Numbered from the stretch's first letter, positions 1 to 7,476 are shown. The stretch is 11,139 bases of DNA from Bifidobacteriaceae bacterium (GCA_031268115.1 JAIRXV010000103.1:1-11139); one strand, 5' to 3'. Notes: generated by a model from the sequence alone, not told the origin. Program-made: numbers and translations.

Positions 1-134
1 CCGGTCCCCTCCGGTCCGCGGCGGTTGATTCCGGTGGGAAGACGATGGGATCCGCTGCTGGCCGTCAGCTCCGCCTTCCCGCGTAGAGCAAGCCCGGATC
101 GCACTCCAGGCGCGGGTCATGTTGTGATTGCCTA

Positions 135-155
135 TCGTTACGATCTATGTAACGA
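135..155. promoter_or_regulatory. Candidate AbiEi operator (inverted repeat)
   Basis: Perfect 7-bp arms TCGTTAC (135-141) and GTAACGA (149-155) flank a 7-nt spacer. A weak promoter overlaps it: TTGTGA at 122-127 and TATGTA at 146-151, spaced 18 nt. AbiEi antitoxins are known to repress their own operon by binding inverted repeats in the promoter, so an operator is the natural reading. No second repeat pair was found here, although some AbiE operons have two. Confidence 0.45.
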
Positions 156-163
156 CAGGGACT

Positions 164-976
164 TTGATTACCACATTAGGCGTCGGATCGGTCCCAGCCC
201 CCAGGTTGGCGGACTGGGCACTGGCGCGCGGACGGGTAGCTTTGGCAACCTCGGACGCCGCCCAATTGCTCGGCGTGCCTCCGGGCCAGGTGCGGGTCCG
301 GTTGCGGGCCCCGATGCTGCGCGGCGAATGGGTCGCCCCGGCCAGAGGCCTGTGGGTTCCGGTCCCTTCCCAACACCGAGGCCTGGGGTCGTATCCCGCC
401 ATCGAATACATCGACGCCTGGATGACCTACCTCGGCGCCTCCTACCACGTAGGCTGGCTTTCAGCGGCCGCCCTCCACGGCGCCGCCCACCAGGCGCCCC
501 AAGTGTTCCAGGTGGCCTGTTCCAAGACGGTCAAAGACCGGCAGATCGGGCGGGCCAGGACCGAGTTCCACGCCCGCGCCAACGTTTCCCGGATACTGGT
601 CACCCAGCGCCGGGTCGCAGCCGGGGACGTGCCAGTGTCCAGCCGCGAAGCCACCGCGCTCGATGTCGCCGCCGAACCCGCCTGGGCGGCCGGAATCGAC
701 AACGCCGCCAACGTCATCGTCGAATTAGCTGACGGCGGCGGATTGGACGCCACGTTGCTGGCCGAAACCGCCAGTCTGTACCCGGTGGCCGCCGCGCGCC
801 GGGTCGGCTGGATCCTCGCCAACAACACGGACACCAAGAACCTCGGCAAACTGCGCCGGGCCACCACTACTGGCGCACATACGCCTTCTTTGCTGTCGCC
901 TAGTGGTCCCCGCCGGGGACCGGTCGATAAAGACTGGAACCTGCGCCTGAACGCCGATCTGGGGGTAGACGTGTGA
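164..976 (+). CDS. abiEi: AbiEi-family antitoxin / winged-helix transcriptional repressor
   Basis: This is the antitoxin of a type IV (AbiE) toxin-antitoxin pair, which represses the operon and counteracts the AbiEii nucleotidyltransferase. With the TTG start at 164 it has about 270 residues. An N-terminal winged helix (about residues 14-65) runs LADWALARGRVALATSDAAQ to a basic wing ending GLWVPV. The central AbiEi domain has IEYIDAWMTYLGASYHVGWL, and the C-terminus carries the family-typical SGPRRGPVDKDWNLRLN. The frame is open back to a TTG at 128, but that would put the operator palindrome inside the gene. TTG 164 is therefore preferred, with TTG 206 also possible; none has a good ribosome-binding site. 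The stop overlaps the toxin start in GTGA (973-976), implying translational coupling. The gene looks intact although its partner is broken. Confidence 0.82.
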   Translation: MITTLGVGSVPAPRLADWALARGRVALATSDAAQLLGVPPGQVRVRLRAPMLRGEWVAPARGLWVPVPSQHRGLGSYPAIEYIDAWMTYLGASYHVGWLSAAALHGAAHQAPQVFQVACSKTVKDRQIGRARTEFHARANVSRILVTQRRVAAGDVPVSSREATALDVAAEPAWAAGIDNAANVIVELADGGGLDATLLAETASLYPVAAARRVGWILANNTDTKNLGKLRRATTTGAHTPSLLSPSGPRRGPVDKDWNLRLNADLGVDV

Positions 977-1676
977 TCCCCGAACTGGCCGTCCGCGAGT
1001 GGTCGGCTGCCCACCCGTGGCCGCTCCCCTCCCAAGTCGAACAAGACCTCCTGCTTTCGAGGGCGATCTGCGAGATAGCCAACCATCCCTACCTGGGTGG
1101 CGAACTGGCCTTCCGCGGTGGCACCGCGTTGCACAAACTCCATCTCCCTGAACCGCTGCGCTACAGCGAGGACTTGGACTACATGCGCACCACTGCGGGA
1201 GGGATCGGACCGTCGGTCTCCGTCCTCGGCAAACTCGGCAGGCAGTTGGGCTTCACCGCCATGCCGCTGGCCCGCCTGCCCTCCCAAGTCGAATCCTCCT
1301 GGTGGCGCGGCCAGGCCGAGGTGGCTACTCTCCAGCCAACGGAGTTGGTCGCCACCAAGATCAGGGCGCTCTACCGACGCTCCAAGGGCCGCGACCTGTT
1401 CGACCTCTGGCTCGCGTTGACCAGGCTCAAGCTCAATCCCGGCGACATGCTTGCGGCTTTCGGTCCATACCGCCCCGAGGGGTTGAATGGCTCGCGCGCC
1501 ACCGCCAATCCGCGAGCCAAACTCGCCCCCCGAGCTTCCGAAACGACCTGACACCGCTCTTGGCCGCCATGCCTGGCGGATACGACATCGACCAAGCCGG
1601 CGAGATCGTAATCAACCGGCTGCTGGACCACCTCAACGACGGAAGTTCCGGATCTACCCCGAGAACTAGGGCCTAG
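973..1676 (+). pseudogene. abiEii: AbiEii-family toxin (nucleotidyltransferase), frameshifted and internally deleted
   Basis: AbiEii toxins (DUF1814) are GTP-binding nucleotidyltransferases. The GTG at 973 overlaps the antitoxin stop. Family motifs are present: RGGTALHKL (residues 48-56), RYSEDLD (63-69) and KIRALYRRSKGRDLFDLW (129-146). Two lesions are inferred. First, family members, as I remember them, carry about 35-40 more residues between the SEDLD region and SSWWRG, including a strand like RIKIEVNT; here QLGFTAMPLARLP joins directly. Second, the frame stops at 1551, but a family-like C-terminus (SFRNDLTPLLAAMPGGYDID, then INRLLDHL) continues in another frame to TAG 1674-1676. The switch point is a C6 run at 1526-1531, and a seventh C would restore the frame. 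The last few codons overlap the inverted end of the next element. A sequencing error could explain the frameshift but not the deletion. Confidence 0.8.
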
Positions 1677-1779
1677 GAGACTGTCGGACAAAGCCGAAAT
1701 CGGGCGTTTTCGCGAGACATCACCGCAGGTCAGAGCGTTGCGGTTATCCGCGAAACGGTTTTGTCCGACAGTCTCCTAG
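1673..1779. repeat. 107-bp near-palindromic MITE-like element (copy A)
   Basis: The ends are perfect 20-bp inverted repeats (CTAGGAGACTGTCGGACAAA at 1673-1692, complement at 1760-1779). Inside is a second stem, CGTTTTCGCG (1705-1714) with CGCGAAACG (1749-1757), one base bulged. An apical hairpin pairs ACCGCA (1722-1727) with TGCGGT (1739-1744) around the loop GGTCAGAGCGT. No ORF of note is encoded. It lies directly on the 3' end of the broken toxin gene. A diverged relative lies at 10506-10612. A non-autonomous mobile element is the likeliest reading; an unusually long terminator or structured RNA is the alternative. No clear target duplication is visible, although CTAG occurs at and near both ends. 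Confidence 0.7.
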
Positions 1780-2139
1780 CGGCACCCCACGGGATCCGAA
1801 AACTCGGCTCATCTGCACACGTTTCAGCAACAAAGGCAGCTAGGTGAGACGAGACCTCGGCGAGTACGGGTCCTGTTGCGGAATACGGGAGCCTGCGACC
1901 GCGCAGTCGCATGGACCGGCCAGGTACCTCAACGAACCAGGACCTTACCGCGGTCGTTCTTTCACAGAATCATCACAACCAGTCCGAACGGCTTTCCGGC
2001 GGCGAGGCCGCATGTCACCCATCAATCTGGGCAGTCACACGGAGAGCCCTTCAGTCGGGGTCTTGGCGGATGTGAGATGGGCCGATGTCAGCCTCGGACT
2101 GGCAGCCGTTCTGGCGGGCGTAGAGGAATCCTGGAGTGA
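1780..2139. other. Gene-free interval
   Basis: About 360 bases in which I recognise no gene. Short open frames exist on both strands but give arginine-rich, low-information products and no family motifs. The missing 5' part of the downstream ATP-binding pseudogene is not recognisable here in any frame, so it was probably deleted rather than shifted. Confidence 0.5.
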
Positions 2140-2823
2140 TTCGGCAAGGGGCCGTGGCCTGCGCTGCCGCCCCCGCAGAACCGTTCGCGCGAGTGCAGCA
2201 TTCCTTTGGACATGCTCCGCGAGGTGGTGCTGAACGCTTTGGCGTACGCCGACTATTCCATGATCAAACGCACCCCTATCAGAGTGGCGTTCTATGACGA
2301 CCGCATTGAGGTGGACAATCCTGGCGGATTGATGCCGGGATTGACTGTCGAGATGATTCGCGAAGGGACCTCGAGGGTGCGCAATCCGCTGGTGGCCAGG
2401 GTGTTTCATGAGGCCGGTCTGATTGAGGCGTGGGGCACGGGCATTCCTGGTCTGGCGGCGGGGGCCGCCGAGCGCGGTCTGCCTGAGCCGACCATCGCGG
2501 AACTGCCCGGGATCATCCGTGTTGTGGTTCCTACCCATCACCAATCGTTCATGGCTGGTGCTCCTCCTTATTCGGGTCGGTTCGCCGATGGCGGCCGAGT
2601 GGCGGCGCTGTCAGAGGGACACATGGGGGGACAAGTAACGCCAAAGGAATAAGTAGAGGGACGAGTAGACGCGAAAGTTGTGACGCTCCCTGAGGCGGGA
2701 GCTGATCCGCGCGGCCGGGCCGAGATGCTCGGCGCTATCGGCGCGGGCAATAAGCATGAATGCTTTGCCCGCTGGGTGCAGCCGCTCCTTGACGCTGGCT
2801 GGCTGGAGATGACCCAACCCTAA
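2140..2823 (+). pseudogene. Remnant of AlbA/RecG-like ATP-binding transcriptional regulator (C-terminal half)
   Basis: The translation matches the GHKL-type ATPase and C-terminal winged-helix part of the COG2865-like regulators that carry an N-terminal AlbA_2 (Schlafen-type) domain. Visible motifs are the N box LREVVLNALAYADYS (usually NAxxHRDYS, so H-R has become Y-A), the G1 region YDDRIEVDNPGGL, then SRVRNPLVARVFHEAGLIEAWGTGI. Three lesions are seen. The N-terminal half is missing, with an in-frame TGA at 2137-2139. An in-frame TAA at 2650-2652 is followed in the same frame by a typical C-terminal helix, EMLGAIGAGNKHECFARWVQ. Finally, the frame ends with TAA 2821-2823 just after GWLEMTQP, before the usual tail. 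The longest start-to-stop piece is 2206-2652. Such genes often sit in accessory or defence DNA. Confidence 0.78.
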
Positions 2824-2882
2824 GGTGTCCATTTACTGTCCACATTCCATTCGGGTCCGCACGCAAGCGCTTCTCGCGAGAA

Positions 2883-5312
2883 TCAGCTCCGGATGAGTGT
2901 TGACCGAAGCCACCAGCGCGGACTTGCATGCGGAACCTCGACCAGTCCGAGTTCGCGGTCGGCAACGACGGCATGTTTCCCGGTCCTAAGGGAGGTTTCG
3001 AGGAGGTACCCCTCGTAGAGATATTGCCCGAAGGTCACGGTGGGGCCTGTGTCGTCGGGGTCGCTGGCGTCACTATCCCAGCCCCTTGACTTCCGTCTCC
3101 ACCACACGCCCAAGAGGACCACCGGCCAAGGCACTAGGGTGAAGCAAACGATCCATGACTGCCTCTCAAGGTGGCGCTTCAGCGCTCGGTGCTGGTCCCT
3201 AACGGCCGCGGCACCCGGCCCGGAGGTTCCGGCCAGAGCCAGCGCTTGGTCGAAGAGCGCCCTGGAGTGCTTCGGGTGCATCAGATGCCCCATATTGTTC
3301 CTCAGGGTAAACCAGACGCCGGTGGCCGCGGTGGCCCAGACCGCCGCGAGTGTCACCAAGGCGATCCAGCCACGGGCCTCAAGACCATGAATCACTACCA
3401 AACCAGCGGCCGAGACCATGAATGCCGCCATCAGTGAATCCTGGAACGCCCCGTCGATTTCGCTGTCTTGAATGACCACATGGTAACTGGGCGCGCCGCG
3501 GACGAGACGGCAAACCAACAGGGTTGGAATGATTGCCCCGAGGAAGCAGCCTAGGAGGCCAACCGTTGGTGAAATGAGAGAAGGCGCGAGAGTCTCGCCG
3601 TTCGCGGTGCGCGTTGGCAGGACACCAGACGTAAACACCGCCACCGCTCCTACGAAGAGCGTTAAGATTGCCACTCGTGCGAAGCGATCAGGCTTTACTG
3701 CGACCAATGACCCCATGTTGCCGAGCACGCCATTGGCAATGAACGCCGCAGAGCCGAGAATCGAGAAGATCAGGAACACCTCCCAACCATCGATGAGGAC
3801 TGGCCGACGCAGGTCCGATATATAGCCGACGAGGCAGCAGTACAGGGCCACGAGGACCGGTATAGACCACCACGGCCTTCGCGTTCCGACCTTCGGGACC
3901 CGGCCCGCGAGCAGTGCGGCGAGAATGGCTGCCGTTCCCAAGTAGATCCATCCAGCCGTGGTCACCCCGAGCGACGTGCTTGTCTCGGCTACTAACAATG
4001 ACAGAAGGAGAATCATTAGCCCGAAGAAGACTGCGAGGATACTCACCCACATCACTCGCTTTTCGAGCCGAATCACACCACGACGCTCTAATTCGGACCG
4101 ATCGCCAACTATGGCAGTCTGCCTGAAAGCATGTAGCAGGACGTCGGCCGCAAAGACGATGATCATGACGTCCATGAGTAAGAAGGGGATGTCCTCGTGC
4201 CATCCCCTCACAGCCATGAACGTGTCCAACGCCTCAGCTGAATGGCGCTGAGTGAGTGCGCCGTACAACCCAATGGCCGCCATCAAGGCGAGCGGGTGCC
4301 GCGCACGGGAGGAGACGAAAGTGGGTTGAATTGGAGCAATAGATCGAAGCGCGACAACCCCTGAGATCGCGCACGCGAACGCCCATGCCGCGGATGGGGC
4401 AGAATATATGGTGACTCCGAGTCCAAATCCGGCGGCCAAGAGAACCGAGGAAAGCGTGGCGGTGAGGCCAGCGCTCATGCGGCGAATCGAAAGAAGCGAG
4501 AGGGTCAAGAAAGCGAAGGCCGAGGCAAAGAGGACGGCGTCCTCGAGTTCCCCGGGCGCATCTGTAGCGATGAGGTTGCAGACCCCGAAAGCAAAGAGAA
4601 CGCCAACGGCGGCGGCGCGCAGATCGTTGGCGAGGGCCTTGAGTCGAACCGCTCGCGTGACTCTGGCGCGAATGCCCCGCAGTTGGGTGAGTGCCGAGAA
4701 GACGGCTATTCCCAGGAACGCTAGACCCACCACAGGAAGGCTGGTGAGGTAGTCCCCGAGGACGACACCCAGGTTGTCCGACGTGCTCAACAGCAGGTAG
4801 CCGACAGCGCCAAACCAGATTAGGGCATACAGCGCGTGCGAGACGGCGGAGTCCTGCGTGCCGGACCGTGCCAAAGCCATCCGGGCCAAGGCGAGCCTAA
4901 CAGCCAGGTAGGCATTGAGGCCGAACATCGCAATGAGGTAAAGGCCGTGGTAGAACCCTGCAGCGTTGAAATGATGAAGGGTTGGGATAGTCCAATTCAA
5001 GACCGTATCGTCGCTTACCAACCAATCGAACTGGGTAGATGCGCCGAGAAGGGCAGCGCCCGCCGCCAGTGTCCATGCGAGCCTCTCGCCCAACAACTGT
5101 CGGTGACTGCGTGGACGGTTGTTGGGTTGGCGCGCAGTGAGTGACAAGTAACCGACGACAGATCCGGCCAGGATTGGGAGGAAGAGGCCGTCACCCCATG
5201 TGGCAGCCTGATAGTAGTGAAAGCCCTTGTCGCCGCTGTAATCGCTCGCACTCCAGAAGGCAAACATGACGCCGAAGCCGCCGACAAGCACCACGAGCCA
5301 CGTGGCAAGCAT
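2883..5312 (-). CDS. Large multi-pass integral membrane protein of unknown function
   Basis: I do not recognise the family. The product has 809 residues and about 20-21 hydrophobic segments, at roughly 2-20, 41-60, 78-92, 118-140, 158-176, 188-208, 231-250, 256-275, 283-302, 306-323, 339-353, 374-395, 420-442, 451-470, 482-498, 510-531, 545-563, 577-602, 624-643, 648-669 and 719-738. A similar motif occurs twice near the N-terminus: HYYQAATWGDGLFL (32-45) and HHFNAAGFYHGLYL (113-126), an 81-residue offset that suggests internal duplication. Conserved-looking His, Asp and Glu at membrane edges (HEDIPFLLMD, 372-381) could be functional. The C-terminal 70 residues are polar with an acidic stretch (DSDASDPDDT). 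The ATG at 5312 lies 9 nt past the upstream minus-strand frame and begins directly with a membrane helix; there is no clear ribosome-binding site. A transporter or polytopic enzyme is possible but not shown. Confidence 0.82.
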   Translation of the reverse strand: MLATWLVVLVGGFGVMFAFWSASDYSGDKGFHYYQAATWGDGLFLPILAGSVVGYLSLTARQPNNRPRSHRQLLGERLAWTLAAGAALLGASTQFDWLVSDDTVLNWTIPTLHHFNAAGFYHGLYLIAMFGLNAYLAVRLALARMALARSGTQDSAVSHALYALIWFGAVGYLLLSTSDNLGVVLGDYLTSLPVVGLAFLGIAVFSALTQLRGIRARVTRAVRLKALANDLRAAAVGVLFAFGVCNLIATDAPGELEDAVLFASAFAFLTLSLLSIRRMSAGLTATLSSVLLAAGFGLGVTIYSAPSAAWAFACAISGVVALRSIAPIQPTFVSSRARHPLALMAAIGLYGALTQRHSAEALDTFMAVRGWHEDIPFLLMDVMIIVFAADVLLHAFRQTAIVGDRSELERRGVIRLEKRVMWVSILAVFFGLMILLLSLLVAETSTSLGVTTAGWIYLGTAAILAALLAGRVPKVGTRRPWWSIPVLVALYCCLVGYISDLRRPVLIDGWEVFLIFSILGSAAFIANGVLGNMGSLVAVKPDRFARVAILTLFVGAVAVFTSGVLPTRTANGETLAPSLISPTVGLLGCFLGAIIPTLLVCRLVRGAPSYHVVIQDSEIDGAFQDSLMAAFMVSAAGLVVIHGLEARGWIALVTLAAVWATAATGVWFTLRNNMGHLMHPKHSRALFDQALALAGTSGPGAAAVRDQHRALKRHLERQSWIVCFTLVPWPVVLLGVWWRRKSRGWDSDASDPDDTGPTVTFGQYLYEGYLLETSLRTGKHAVVADRELGLVEVPHASPRWWLRSTLIRS

Positions 5313-5320
5313 TTGGAGGG

Positions 5321-5574
5321 TCAGACGGGAGTTCGACGCGATGGGCGTCCTGGGCGGCGAAGTGCGCGGTATGTGGCAATCTTATCGGCGTAGAAATACA
5401 GGATGAAGGGCGCGGCGTGCAACACGTAGATGCGTTTGCCGAACTCGGGGTAAGCGATGGAAGCGCACCGCCCAGACCCAGACGTGAACCGGGGTCGAGA
5501 GCGTCGGCGATGTCGCGGGTTTCGCCTTGGACGTAGGCCAGGGGAGGGCAGACCTTCATGGGTGTGCGCGCCAT
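5321..5574 (-). pseudogene. Small unrecognised ORF, apparently frameshifted
   Basis: The 3' part (about 5470-5321) has protein-like composition: IAYPEFGKRIYVLHAAPFIL, then YFYADKIATYR and a basic tail ending at TGA 5323-5321. Upstream in this frame the translation turns into an arginine-rich shadow. A different frame from ATG 5574 gives the plausible N-terminus MARTPMKVCPPLAYVQGETR, then DIADALDP. The two would join near 5457-5470 by one frameshift, giving about 80 residues. The stop is 8 nt before the ATG of the membrane protein gene, so the two look co-transcribed. I do not recognise the family, and only the second half is reasonably convincing. Confidence 0.38.
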
Positions 5575-5698
5575 CACCCAGACCGGCCCCCACCCGCCGC
5601 GGGGGAGGGCGGACTTCCGTATCATTCGGGGTGGGAGTTTCGCCGGACTGTTGCGGTACGGCAGTGAACGCTCATCGGCGGCACAACGATGCAAGCGC

Positions 5699-5705
5699 AA
5701 GGAGG
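5699..5705 (+). promoter_or_regulatory. Strong ribosome-binding site setting the GTG 5711 start
   Basis: AAGGAGG lies 5 nt before GTG 5711, the best Shine-Dalgarno match in the window. It decides the start of the HypC/HupF-like gene, although the frame stays open further upstream to 5558. Confidence 0.8.
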
Positions 5706-5710
5706 GGCAC

Positions 5711-6148
5711 GTGGGCTTCGCCGTACTAGAGGGGACCGTTGGGGACTTGAGCAAGGAAGGCGCGCTGGTAAGCCGGCCGGAGGGGCCGGTGACAGCGGTC
5801 TGCGCCGAAGATGTCAGTGGTCTGCACCATGATGCTTCCCATGACCGGGAAACGCCTCTTGTTGACAGTCGTGGAGTTCGCGATGACTGTGGCGCTCCTG
5901 ATGCAGAGGGCGAGTGCGCTGGGGACGCGTGCATCACGTGCGGCGATGAGGGCCGGCCCGGCGTGGTTGTGGATCGCCCAACCGGCGCTTTCGCCCCCGT
6001 CGTGGTCCGCAGCGAACGTGGCCTTGAGGAGGTCGATGTCACTTTGGTGGGTGACGTGTCCGTTGGTGACACAGTGCTTATCCACGCGGGGACCGCCATC
6101 GTGCGCGTCAGTGCGGATACCGGCGCCGACGGGAAAGCGCGGCCGTGA
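5711..6148 (+). CDS. HypC/HupF-family hydrogenase maturation chaperone with N-terminal extension
   Basis: The product has 145 residues. The C-terminal 70 form a HypC/HupF domain: CITCGDE at 74-80, then EVDVTLVGDVSVGDTVLIHA and GTAIVRV. HypC-type proteins carry Fe(CN)2CO precursor chemistry with HypD through a cysteine normally at position 2. Related proteins as I know them begin at or near M-C-x-T-C, but here the cysteine pair is C74/C77. It is preceded by a 73-residue extension with C31, C60, C69, H39, H40, H44 and many Asp/Glu. No in-frame start codon lies just before C74, and the strong AAGGAGG supports GTG 5711, so the extension appears to be translated. The stop overlaps the hypE start in GTGA. 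It heads the hyp run and is the first of two HypC-like genes here, possibly serving another client or a different step. Confidence 0.78.
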   Translation: MGFAVLEGTVGDLSKEGALVSRPEGPVTAVCAEDVSGLHHDASHDRETPLVDSRGVRDDCGAPDAEGECAGDACITCGDEGRPGVVVDRPTGAFAPVVVRSERGLEEVDVTLVGDVSVGDTVLIHAGTAIVRVSADTGADGKARP

Positions 6149-7476
6149 ACACGCAGTCTGAGGCGAGTAGTCGCGGACGCGATAAGTCCGAGTCTGAAGT
6201 CCTAGAGCGGATCGAGGCCGTTCGCGCGCGGGGACCGAGGCTGCGCGATGAGACCGTAACTCTGGCGCACGGCGCGGGCGGCAAGGCCTCTGCGGCGTTG
6301 GTGCAAGCCGTGTTCATCGAAGCATTTGGTGCGCCGAACCCCTTAGAGCTTTGTGACGCGGCCGTGTTGACGCTGCCGACCGACGAGTCCAAGGGTTCGC
6401 GTGGGCCAGTGCAGGATGGCTCGGCCCGTCCGCGCGGGTTGGTGCAGGCTGCTTCGCTTGGCCCGCTTGGTTTGGCGCAGGAGAGTTCGGCTGCTTCGCT
6501 TGGCCCGCTTGGCCCGACTGGTTTGGCGCAGGAGGGTTCGGCTGCTTCGCTTGGCCCGCCTGAAGCGGCTTGCGGGGTGGGCGCCGAAGATTCGTTGGGC
6601 GCGGCTGGACCGCGGATTGCCTTGTCCACCGATTCCTATGTGGTTAAGCCGTTGCGGTTCCCCGGCGGCTCCATTGGCGATCTTGCGGTCAACGGCACTG
6701 TCAACGATCTTGCTGTGAGCGGGGCGCGACCGCTCTGGCTGTCTGCGGCGTTCGTTGTAGAGGAGGGCCTGCCGATTGCGCTGCTGCGCGGCGTCGTCGC
6801 AGACATGCGGGCGGCGGCGGACCGGGCGGCCGTGACGATTGTGGCGGGAGACACCAAAGTGGTGCCAAAGGGGGCCGCGGACGAGTGCTTCATTTCCACG
6901 GCCGGGGTAGGGGTCGTTCCCCCCGGGCGGAATCTGGGCGCCGGCCAGGTGCGTGTTGGGGACGCAGTTCTCGTTTCCAGCGCGCTCGGAAACCACGGCA
7001 TGGCCGTGATGATGGCGCGGGGCGATCTTGCGTTCGAAGCGGATATACGCACCGACTCAGCGCCAGTCAATCACCTAGTCGAAGCTCTGTTCGCAGCAGT
7101 TCCAGACACTCGATGGATGCGAGATCCAACCCGCGGTGGTCTGGGTACCGTAGCCAACGAGCTGGCCAGCGCGAGCGGGCTTGGCGTGATGCTGGACGAG
7201 GCGTCCCTACCCATTGAGCCGCTGGTTCGTGGGGCGTGCGACATGTTGGGGATTGATCCCCTCTACGTCGCCAGCGAAGGTTGCTTCGTTGCCGTGGTAC
7301 CAGTTGAGGCCGTGGCAGTTGCCGTGGCAGCGCTGCGCGATGCTGGCGCCACGGCCGCAACCCAGATCGGACAGATTGTGGCCGACCCACCCGGTCTTGT
7401 CGCCGTTCGCAACGCCTTCGGCGGTGTGCGGCTGGTAGATATGCTGGTGGGCGACCCCCTGCCGAGGATCTGTTGA
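6145..7476 (+). CDS. hypE: HypE, hydrogenase maturation protein (carbamoyl dehydratase)
   Basis: HypE takes the carbamoyl group from HypF onto its C-terminal cysteine and dehydrates it with ATP to a thiocyanate, the source of the CN ligands of [NiFe] hydrogenase. The sequence shows LAHGAGGKA (40-48), STDSYVVKPLRFPGGSIGDL (161-180), GTVNDLAVSGARP (184-196), GDTKVV (235-240), DPTRGGLGTVANEL (327-340), and the diagnostic C-terminus PRIC (440-443). At 443 residues it is about 100 longer than usual. It has an N-terminal lead of about 38 residues and an insertion of about 75 residues (about 80-155) of low-complexity Gly/Ala/Ser/Leu/Gln repeats where short spacers normally occur. GTG 6145 overlaps the upstream stop (GTGA), and GGGAAAG lies 8 nt before it. 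All catalytic motifs lie outside the insert, so activity is expected. Confidence 0.95.
   Translation: MNTQSEASSRGRDKSESEVLERIEAVRARGPRLRDETVTLAHGAGGKASAALVQAVFIEAFGAPNPLELCDAAVLTLPTDESKGSRGPVQDGSARPRGLVQAASLGPLGLAQESSAASLGPLGPTGLAQEGSAASLGPPEAACGVGAEDSLGAAGPRIALSTDSYVVKPLRFPGGSIGDLAVNGTVNDLAVSGARPLWLSAAFVVEEGLPIALLRGVVADMRAAADRAAVTIVAGDTKVVPKGAADECFISTAGVGVVPPGRNLGAGQVRVGDAVLVSSALGNHGMAVMMARGDLAFEADIRTDSAPVNHLVEALFAAVPDTRWMRDPTRGGLGTVANELASASGLGVMLDEASLPIEPLVRGACDMLGIDPLYVASEGCFVAVVPVEAVAVAVAALRDAGATAATQIGQIVADPPGLVAVRNAFGGVRLVDMLVGDPLPRIC
6436..6570 (+). repeat. In-frame 51-bp tandem repeat within hypE
   Basis: Two 51-bp units start at 6469 and 6520. Their first 40 bases differ at one position. 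They encode GLAQESSAASLGPLGPT and GLAQEGSAASLGPPEAA. A shortened relative, GLVQAASLGPL, precedes them at 6436-6468. The near identity at DNA level points to recent slippage or unequal recombination. Confidence 0.9.

Noticed and set aside
442..1554. Long minus-strand frame of 370 codons across abiE
   Set aside because: It is a shadow of the AbiEi and AbiEii frames, with low-information composition and no motifs.
5191..6099. Minus-strand frame of 302 codons opposite the HypC/HupF-like gene
   Set aside because: It crosses the start of the membrane protein gene and is antisense to a recognised domain; only its part near 5457-5574 was considered, as a possible N-terminus of the small ORF.
6343..6996. 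Minus-strand repeat-containing frame opposite hypE
   Set aside because: Its repeats are the antisense of the hypE insertion, and conserved HypE motifs lie on the plus strand.
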